DNA from: Lepidodermella squamata
Lineage: Eukaryota > Gastrotricha
Assembly (NCBI GenBank): GCA_047495785.1
Contig: JBLDXI010000032.1
Location: forward strand, 2,046,001 to 2,110,000
Reading direction: 5' to 3'
Length of the DNA: 64,000 bases
Shown here: positions 56,379 through 64,000 of the stretch, piece after piece
Layout: every line of letters begins with the position of its first letter
Position numbering within the stretch: the first letter of the stretch is position 1
Position numbers and translations under genes: made by a program
Notes under the pieces: generated by a model
What the model was told of the DNA's origin: nothing
What the model saw: only the letters and a program-made list of their open reading frames with translations
Database searches by the model: none

Positions 56379-58765
56379 TAGTCCATTTTCCCGCACTCAG
56401 TGCGGGACGGTGCGGGATACAATGTTTTAAGCCGGTCCCGCACACTTCAAGTTTTGACTCGCACAAGTGCGGGATACTATGCGGGATCGCTCCACAAGCT
56501 GGTCCCGCACCATCCCGATGCGGGATGATGTATTACAGATTACAGCTGCGACAGCAGTGCGGGATCCGTCCCGCATCAGGCATCAGCATTACATAAAAAC
56601 GACACTGAACAGTTGTGAGCATTCAACCAGAGGTGCGTTTTTTATTAAAACCGTGGTGTGCTGAAGACTAATTACATCTATTAACACCAGATGACACACA
56701 CGGAAAGTTAAAGCTTTTCAAACCCAATCAAAAACTCAAAAATTGAAAATTAAGAAATTCGAACTTGTCGGCACGCTTGGATTCAAAATAATGGTCAGAA
56801 ATCGCCTAAAACGCTTTGGATTTTCATAAATTTTACCAAATTGATCGATTTCTTTAAAATCGATTTCATGTTCAATAATTGCGGAGAAAATAAAAAACCT
56901 TTTCTGCGTAGTTTTGATGAAATTAGCTCTTAAGACATGTGGTCAGATATTAACGAGGGTGACATGTTGCATGGTCGTAAATTAATTACAGCCATGTCAC
57001 GATTTAGCCGCGGCCAAATGTTCTTAATCCGCGCGGGGATTTGCCTTTTCTGACCGGCCTTGACCGCAATTCGAGCCGGTCAGTTTATGATAGACGTGCC
57101 GATTGTGATTTCTCTGTTACGAATCTCACCGAAACATTGATCACAGCGCTAAACAATAGCACCACGGTTTTAATAAAAAACGCACCTCAGTGGCCACTCA
57201 CCCAACACCCGCAATCGAATCGATTGCACCACTGGTTCCGCTTGAATATGTAACAGTCACAAATAAATCGATTTAGTATGCACCATCAGGAAACGAATAG
57301 TTTGCGTAACTGAGAATTCAGTAAATATAGGGATTGTTTAGTGAAACTGTCAGAAGTGAACTGACTCAGCCTGCTCGAAATTTCGCGGTTATATTAACCC
57401 TTTCATCATCATCATCATTTGGTTTTTATTTATCGTCGTTTTGCGTTGGTGAGGCATACAATAAAGTTTTAACGACGGCGAGAGCGAGAAGTCAAGTAGA
57501 TTCCGTTCCCCGCGACCTGAAGGCCAGAAGTTCGCGAATGAAGGCCCTCCAGTTAGCTGTCTCCTCAATTTTGTCCCAATTTAGACATTTTTCATTGTAG
57601 ACGCTTACAAAATTTTTGTAATTTTCAAGATTTTTTGCTTGCAATAAGCTTTGAGTGTTACAATAATCCCATCCTACCCTGGGCCTGCCTAACTTCCTAT
57701 GCCAGCCCTTGGGTGGGGTCCATAAGAATGTTTGCTTGACTAGGTTATCGTCGTTCATTCTAAGAATGTGCCCTAAGAACCGTAGTCGGTTATGTTCTAT
57801 TTGAGCTGAGATAGGTTCAATACCCTTTCATGGCGGAATTATTTATCTGCGGAAGAAAAAATATTTGACGGCGGTTCTAGGGGTTTTCGAAGGCCCTGAT
57901 CACGATTTTGAAATCCGTTTGTCTTTATCTATCACCGTTAAGACTGTACAAAAACTGGCCGAAATTGTCCTATCCGCCCAGCTGGCGATTTTTCGAACAC
58001 CCTGATTCTGTGTCAGGTGCCTCCAGCTTTGGAATTTGTTATTATAAACTACTCCCATGAATGTCCCTAAGATTCTCCCTCACTTAAATCGCCGAAAACA
58101 TTCAGTTTAAAAATTTTTCAGAGGCTCAGCATTCAGATCTGAATTCAGCTTTTCCAGTTTTTGCTCGCGACAGTTTTTGCAGCACAAAAATCACGCACTC
58201 CGCCTGTCTAAGTCCTGGCGGATAGGACGAATTCGGCCGGTTTGATTGATATTCAATAGCGTCGTCCTTTTTGATTTCCAACTCGATAGAATTTACACAG
58301 AGGTCAATGAGACAGCGGACACGGTGGTATTTTTTGTTGGATCAAAAAATGATCGGAAACCTATTTCAAGTTGAAAAAAATCGAAATTTCAATCTCAGGG
58401 TAATTGTTTTCAAATTGCTTGTATGTCCTGACCATGCAAGATAACGCGCCCTGGTCTCAAAATCTTGTAGCCAACATCGAAAAGCAATATCCCTCAAAAG
58501 GGCGAACAAAAATACATGGAATTCAATTTTCTGTGAATTTTCAAAGTCGAAATTCCGAAATCGTCCTTCCCGCCGTGAAAGGGTTAATGGCGGGAAACGC
58601 CATGATTCGTGAAATACGTGTTTGTTTATTTGTCATGTCGTTCAACTTATGTCGCATCTATCACCCGCATGTTGCCCTCCCGCACCCCTGGGCACTGGGC
58701 TCTTGTCCTGCACTTGTCCCGCACTCGTCCCGCATCGAACCGCACTTGTGCGGGAAGATGGACTA
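56379..58765. mobile_element. 2.4-kb element with TAGTCCAT termini and CCCGCA/TGCGGG clusters
   Basis: The left end TAGTCCATTTTCCCGCACTC and right end (reverse complement TAGTCCATCTTCCCGCACAA) pair as terminal inverted repeats. Both ends carry dense, palindromic CCCGCA/TGCGGG motifs: about 12 at 56390-56575 and about 7 at 58675-58755. Subterminal arrays like these are typical transposase-binding regions. No transposase ORF recognised; a LINE fragment lies inside. No clear target duplication. Confidence 0.6.
57400..57830 (-). mobile_element. LINE C-terminal fragment
   Basis: The minus strand encodes RLRFLGHILRMNDDNL, then TPPKGWHRKLGRPRVGWDYC and NWRAFIREL, the conserved tail of many non-LTR retrotransposon polyproteins (GHxLRM...GRPxxxW). 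The 3' end runs into an ATG/GAT microsatellite at about 57402-57422, a plausible LINE tail. No reverse transcriptase core is present, so it is heavily 5'-truncated. Nested in the 56379-58765 element. Confidence 0.72.
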
Positions 58766-59423
58766 TTTCGCTGCATTTGTTGCGTAATGGCGCAGGATAA
58801 TTTCTTCTCTTAAACAATCCAGCAGGAATTTTTTTCAGTCGACATTTTCAACGCTTTCAGCTATAGAACTTTCACTCATTGATCGCTCATTTTCGGCCTA
58901 ATAAATTACTGGTGGTTCAAACTGGAATGAAAAATTGAGATATTTGCTGGATCTGATCAGCATTTCATTTTGTCAGATTTCTCAATTCTCAGTTTTCCTA
59001 AATTTACAATAAGCATTCTCCGTATAAGCTCGAACTACTAGAGATAGACAATTTTTAATGTTTAGGCAATTTTTTCAATGACTCCCTATGGTGAATTTAT
59101 AAATTCCTTGGTACTTTGGTACTCTATCCCATAAAGTCGGCTTTATCTTCAGACGATAAAAACGACATTATTGTTAAAGTCAACTTTAAGGTGTAGCATT
59201 TTCGAAGTCGTCTTTTGCTAAAGTCGACTTTATTGCGTAAAGCCATCTTTGCCATGCTATTTCGCAGCCATGACCTACTTTTTGCCAGCCTTTTTGTTGT
59301 GAGAAATCATAAAAAAGCGACGTCGAACAAGAGCTTATAGGGTCAAATCAGTCGTCAGGGGACAAAAATGTGCCGATGAACGATGAAGCCGACTTTAAAG
59401 CGATAAAGACGAGGATGGTCGTC
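58766..59423. other. Spacer with AAGTCGACTTTA-type palindromic motifs
   Basis: No gene. AAAGTCGGCTTTAT, AAAGTCGACTTTAT and AAGCCGACTTTAAAG occur at about 59125-59410, with related ATGTCGACTTAA and AAGTCGACATTAA at about 62576-62690. These may be remnants of one small inverted-repeat family. Confidence 0.35.
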
Positions 59424-59665
59424 CCTGTTGCGACAGGAGAAAAGAGATGCAATGAGATGGTTTTTTCGCGCTTTTGCTTTTTATCAAGTCAAGTACCAAT
59501 TTGACGACCATTGAGTTGTATTTATTTGTAAATAATGTAAATAATCAGAAAGCAATCATTTAAGATGAAAAGCTAACCAAACGCCATGATGTAAACGCAA
59601 GAAGTGAATAAATGTTTCAATTAATGATCGGAAAATGCGGTTTTTATAGCATCCATGATCGGATT

Positions 59666-59917
59666 TTATTGTACTTGTATCAACTTCAGAAGTCCTGCAA
59701 TGAATTCCTTCTCGTCAACAAATCCATCTCTGTCGGTGTCGAAAAACTCCCACGAATCCATCGCTGATTCGCCTATGATTTGTCCCATGTTTTCTCCGAA
59801 CAAGTCGATGACTGCAGCCGTGAATTGTGTCTGATTTATCCTACCAGACTTGTCCTTGTCTTGATCTGCGAATGCCTGCTTATAACGTTCAATCACAGCT
59901 TCTTGTGTTGGCGGCAT
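59666..59917 (-). CDS. Small two-EF-hand protein 8 (intact paralogue of the split gene)
   Basis: 83 residues, single exon, MPPTQEAVIERYKQAFADQ. Loop 1 (DKDKSGRINQTQ) has Gln at position 12, which usually weakens calcium binding. Loop 2 (DTDRDGFVDEKE) is canonical. It ends LLKLIQVQ. The minus-strand AATAAA signal overlaps the region just after the stop. The upstream E-box block is about 405-465 bp away. Functional copy of the transposon-split gene at 36645-37970. Confidence 0.88.
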   Translation of the reverse strand: MPPTQEAVIERYKQAFADQDKDKSGRINQTQFTAAVIDLFGENMGQIIGESAMDSWEFFDTDRDGFVDEKEFIAGLLKLIQVQ

Positions 59918-60322
59918 ATTGCGGGTGACGGATGAGAGATGACCCGTGTATATTTAATTCAGAACAAACAGAATATCTAGCAATTAGATGAATAGCCACA
60001 AGAAAAGCTGTATTTAAATTTAAGTCAAGGAAACATCTGCGTGTACACTTTCGTGTTAGGCATGAAAAGTACTTATCATCTTGGTTAAACTGGCCGTTGG
60101 CTGAATTTTTTCAACTGTCATCTAATTTGGACTTTGATCAGCTGCAAAAAATCGCGGAAGGTTATAAACACATGAAGAATCTTAAATTGTAATAACGCAC
60201 GCAATCATGAGATTGCGCAGCAACAAAATGTGCGGTTCAAGGCCTTTTACCTGAAGTTTTCTTTGAAGCGCCGTTATGCCAGATAGCTATTACAGTCAAC
60301 TATTTCAGATTTTATACTCATC

Positions 60323-60380
60323 TGGCAAAAAATCGCGAAAATGCCATCACGTGACGAAGAGGGGATTTACGTGGCAGAAA
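60323..60380 (-). promoter_or_regulatory. Conserved E-box/ACGTGG upstream block, copy 4
   Basis: ATCGCGAAAATGCCATCACGTGAC then GATTTACGTGGCAGAAATTA, about 400 bp upstream of the intact EF-hand gene. The CACGTG core and the ACGTGGCAG core are kept in all four copies. Confidence 0.4.
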
Positions 60381-61015
60381 TTATGAGGCTTTTGCAACAT
60401 GCAAGAGCGCTCCGGGTTCGACACCTGCGCTTGCCCGCGCGTTTATTGTTCACCCAAGCGGCGTTAAGTTGAAATTCGCCGATGTGTACAGGCTGTACTG
60501 AAGCCGGTCCAAGCGCGGACCGGCAAACTCTGCCACTTGGCTACACATCAATGCAATAACAGGTTTACTTGGGCGATAGGCCTATATGCCGGATCTCGTT
60601 TGGTACATGATTAAAAGGTGATTATAAGGTAATTATTTAAAAGTTATAATCTTTGAGCGTCATTAACTTAGTCTCCAACCTCAACGCTAACCTAAAATCA
60701 GTGTTCTTTAAGCATGTTACACATGTTACAATGTAACAACCAAAATTGAATTAACTTCTGAAAAAGGCTGTTGCATCGTCATTTCTAGGAGGCTTTGGAG
60801 CCTATTCTAGTGGGAAATCCTAAACATTTACTCGCTTCGCTAGTATTATTAACGCAGCATTAAATACTCCATCTTGGACTGAGACGTTACTACCGCAAAA
60901 TCATTTGTGAAAACAATCGTTTGCTCAAAAACACTTTAATATAGTCAATAACATTTTTTTAAACTGCAAACTGCAAAGAAAACGGGGGTACAAAGATTTT
61001 TAAGATTTAAAGCAA

Positions 61016-62405
61016 TCAATTTGTGGTTGATACCTCGTGGTGAATTGCACCCGCAACATATAAAACATTGGCGGCATTTAATCCGCTGAAATTGATACGT
61101 CCATTCCTCATAATGTAGACGTGGAATTCTGCCATCAAACGATCTGCTTGCTCGGCAGTTAAACCTGAGAAAGAAAACATTCCAACGTGTTGAGTGAAGT
61201 GCGACCAGTTTCCAGGTGTTCCCAGCTCCTTTAATCTATCGCACAGCTTCTTTCTCAATGCCACAACTCTGGTGTTCATAGATCTCAAATTTTCCAACCT
61301 GAAAATAGTAAAAAGCGCTTTGCTATGAAAAATTTAGACATAATTAGAGAAAATATATACCATTCTTGCTTTAGCTCTGGGTTGTTCAGAACAGTTGATA
61401 CGATTATAGCGCCCAAGTTCACAGGATTACCCCACATGGTAACAGCAATCTGGCTCATTTGAGACTTTATTTTGGCTTGGTCATTCGAATCGGGAAATAC
61501 ATAATTCACCGCACCAATACGCGCGCCGTAGAGACCAAAATTCTTAGAGAACGACTGAGCTGTAAATACTTCCAAGCCAAGCTCAACGAATAACCGAACA
61601 GCAAATGCGTCAGTTTCTGGATCTCCAGACGCAATGCCTTGGTAAGCCAGATCGAAAATCGGAAACAGGTTCTTTCTTCTCACGAGTTCGCTTATAGCAA
61701 GCCAGTCTTCTTTGCTTGGATCTGCTCCAGTCGGGTTGTTGGCGCAAGCTTGAAGGACAATTACTGACCCCTGTTAACAAGAAATTCACTTGTGAAACAA
61801 GGAAAGTCATTGTTCTTTACCTCAGGAGCGGATTCCAATGACAAAAGCATGTCTGGCAAGCTGAAGGAAGTGTTGCTGCTGTTCATGTAGAAGTAATCCT
61901 GGGTGACGTAGCCGGCATTCTCGAAAAGTGGTTGGTGGTTGATCCAGGTGGGGTTCGGGATCAAAACATGCGATTTTCCTAAGTGTTGCCGCAAATAATC
62001 GGCCGCTAGACGAACAGCTCCAGTTCCGCCAATCGTCTGAACAGTTGCAGTCCTATTGTCGCGAATAGCCGCTGAATTCTCGCCGAGCAGAAGTTTGACT
62101 GCTGCTGAGTTGAAATCTTCCATGCCTTCGAGTGGAAGATACGTATGGTTCATGACGAGATCTTCAATTGACAGCATGTGTTGAACACGGCGAACAACAG
62201 GTAGAGTCAGCAGTTTTGCATCCTCACCGAAGTATAAGCCAATTGTCAAATTGACCTTCTTCTCGTGAACATCATGTTTACAGATTTCATTCAATTGGAA
62301 AAGCTCGATAGCAGGAGTTACGTCGATGCTATGTGACAGATTCGGAACGGGTTTGCTAGGGCCAGATTTGAAGATGGACATGGCTTTTGTATCATCCGCA
62401 GGCAT
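61016..62405 (-). CDS. Aspartate aminotransferase-like PLP enzyme
   Basis: Three exons: 62405-61821, 61770-61361 and 61298-61016 (1278 nt, 425 residues, the family's usual length). Class I fold signatures in order: VNLTIGLYFGED, TYLPLEGMEDF (active-site Tyr), TIGGTGAVRLAADYL, PNPTWINHQ (Trp), NNPTGADP (Asn), FDLAYQGIASGD (Asp and Tyr), SFSKNFGLYGARIGA (PLP lysine), and GRINFSGLN (substrate alpha-carboxylate Arg). The family transfers an amino group between aspartate and 2-oxoglutarate. However, the stretch aligned to the family's VRITWSNPP-like motif reads AVTMWGNPV, so the arginine that selects the second carboxylate (Arg292 in pig numbering) appears to be Val. Substrate may therefore differ. 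No mitochondrial presequence, so probably cytosolic. A partial copy lies at 39305-41290. Confidence 0.9.
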
Positions 62406-64000
62406 TTTTTAGTTCGATTAAAGCACTATTCGAGCAAGTAATATGAATAATAATTTCAAGTTGAAAAAGGCTGATTCCGTGTTCATTCTATATTATCAAT
62501 TAAGACGGCTTCGAAAATAACCCCCAATGCTAAGGTACAGGTACAAGTAAAGGAACTTAATCCCATATCCCATAATGTCGACTTAATCGCCTGGATATAA
62601 TGTCGACTCTGTGACCTGCATGATTTTCGAACATGAAGTCATCTTCATTTCACTAAAGACTTTATCCCCTTGAAGTCGACATTAAGGACCGATTTTTTTC
62701 GAAATGGAGCATTTGTATAACTAATAATTGTATAACGAAACATAGCAATAATAGAGGCTGGCAGAAAGTAGGTCACGGCAGATGATGAGGTTTTTTGCCG
62801 GATAACGCTGACTTGGCACTCCCAAAAAGTCCGATAAGCCGCCTTAAAAGAATGGGGCCGCAGGTAGTACTGTGTCACGTTGTTTCTAAAAAAGACAAAT
62901 AGATTATCCATTTCTTTTTTAATTGTTCCTTAGAAACAACGTGACAAAGTCACATTTTTCTACCATCAATTTTAGGACTTCCACCAATAAAAAGGAAAAT
63001 ACAAATTTTCCCATCAATTTTGGGGTGAAAGTCCTAAAATTGACGGTAGAAAGCATTTTCCCCATGTGGAACTGACCCAACCTGGTAGGTGTGTTATTTT
63101 TCATGCAATTTGGCATGCAAACTGTCTGACACGTAGAGTTGTTAAAAAAACGCTGTCCGAGGATGGACAAAACAATTGACAGATTACTTATTTCATTTCG
63201 CTAAAACAGCATGCGTGATAATGGACAATATCTGCGTTAGATTCACAGCTGTGCGCGCCTTCTAATGTCTAATTTACGAAACTTAGTTGAACTTACGGAA
63301 TATATGTTCATCTTTTTCATTAGCTTGTTTATCATGGAATAAACCCACATGGCTATTTTTTTTAATAATTTTATGTATAGGTATAATTATACGCGCTCGA
63401 GGGCGTAGAAGAAGCGTACTTCAGGATTGATTACTTTTACAGCAAGAGAGGTTGTATTTTTTTTAGAACCTAAATTCGAACACGGTTGCACGCGAAATTC
63501 GTGAGCTATTATGCTAGGCTGTATTTGACTACAGTAATTGAGCGTGAAATTTGCCAACCTCTAGTTGATAATATCAGCTCTGGTCACCTGTTGACGCCAT
63601 TGCCTCCAACTAAAAAGATGTTGTGCTTCAGGCCGTCTTTCCATGCAATCTGCAAATTAGACCATTAGACAGCATCATCCATCAAAATCGCCAGCTTTTG
63701 CTGACCTCATAAATGCCGCCGTTGGCATGGCGCTGAAATTTTAGTGCTTTTTATTTCTGACAAAGACGGGCATCGATGAGTGATATTGAGTGAAGAAGCC
63801 GCATACTTAATCGCACGCAACCGGCGGGTAAAATTGGCATTGGGATGAAAATTGGCAGGGGATATCCTATTAGAGCGCTGCTCTCTTACAGTTATCGAAA
63901 GAAAAATGACGATGAAACGATTGGTTTTTGCAGGGCATTCGACTGATTAAATCGGGGCTTATCTCACACGCCTTTGCGCCAAAAATCTTCGATTTCTATA
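62406..64000. other. 3' end of window: no gene, nested hairpins
   Basis: Upstream region of the aminotransferase followed by AT-rich DNA. Two strong inverted repeats occur: a 16-bp stem at 62874-62889 with 62930-62945 (GTCACGTTGTTTCTAA), and a stem of about 24 bp with one mismatch at 62957-62980 with 63029-63052. They may mark a small foldback element. Beyond 63200 I see no coding signal. Confidence 0.45.

Larger units (their letters stand above)
59424..61470. repeat. Source copy of the segmental duplication
   Basis: Holds an intact EF-hand gene, its upstream block and the 3' end of the complete aminotransferase gene. It is matched by 36424-41290 at high identity once insertions there are discounted. 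Confidence 0.8.

Noticed and set aside
57041-57253. Small plus-strand ORF inside the 2.4-kb element as a possible transposase
   Set aside because: 70 residues, no DDE motif or finger, no continuation in adjacent frames.
1-64000. CRISPR arrays, operons with ribosome-binding sites, prophage
   Set aside because: Introns, tRNA type and gene content are eukaryotic; the regular repeats seen are coding ankyrin units or transposon ends.

Overview
This window looks like nuclear DNA from a small-genome invertebrate animal. Genes are split by short AT-rich introns with GTAAG/GTGAG donors and T-rich ...TTTTCAG acceptors. The proteins are animal-type mosaics (C-type lectin, sushi, F5/8C, SUEL lectin, IgGFc-binding, espin-like ankyrin, EF-hand), and the mobile DNA is eukaryotic (non-LTR retrotransposons, hAT, MULE). 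I cannot fix the phylum from sequence alone. Exon-intron models were built by hand; each complete multi-exon model closes to a multiple of three.

Layout. 1-2840 (+): 3' part of a multi-module C-type lectin gene, then a small secreted glycine-rich protein gene. 5341-9455 (+): a six-exon espin/forked-like ankyrin and proline-rich actin-bundler candidate. 10069-14400 (-): a seven-exon secreted mosaic protein (PAN-like, IgGFc-binding, Asp-rich MopE-like, SUEL lectin, F5/8C, two sushi). 15341-27146 (-): three tandem paralogues (A, B, C) of a large cysteine-rich, EB-like family. Each has a signal peptide, a low-complexity segment and a C-terminal hydrophobic tail like a GPI-anchor signal. A tRNA-Val(CAC) lies inside an intron of B.

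28050-38000 and 59666-59917 (-): an expanded family of about 8-16 kDa two-EF-hand proteins with two pseudogenes and a repeated upstream E-box block. 36424-41290 is a degraded copy of 59424-61470. In the copy, the EF-hand gene is split by a 1066-bp long-TIR element with an 8-bp target duplication, and the aminotransferase exons are split by a 5'-truncated LINE. 41707-45099 is a decayed MULE/FLYWCH transposon carrying its own LINE insertion. 45476-48189 is an intronless ankyrin array of near-identical 102-bp units with one frameshift. 48361-58765 is a transposon graveyard, including a hAT and its matching MITE, both with perfect 8-bp target duplications. 61016-62405 (-) is a complete three-exon aspartate aminotransferase whose usual dicarboxylate-selecting arginine appears to be replaced.

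Functionally, the left half is dominated by secreted or surface proteins (lectins, mosaic matrix protein, putative GPI-anchored family). This suggests a surface, mucus, adhesion or immune locus, but that is inference. The right half is a duplication- and transposon-rich region built around the EF-hand family.
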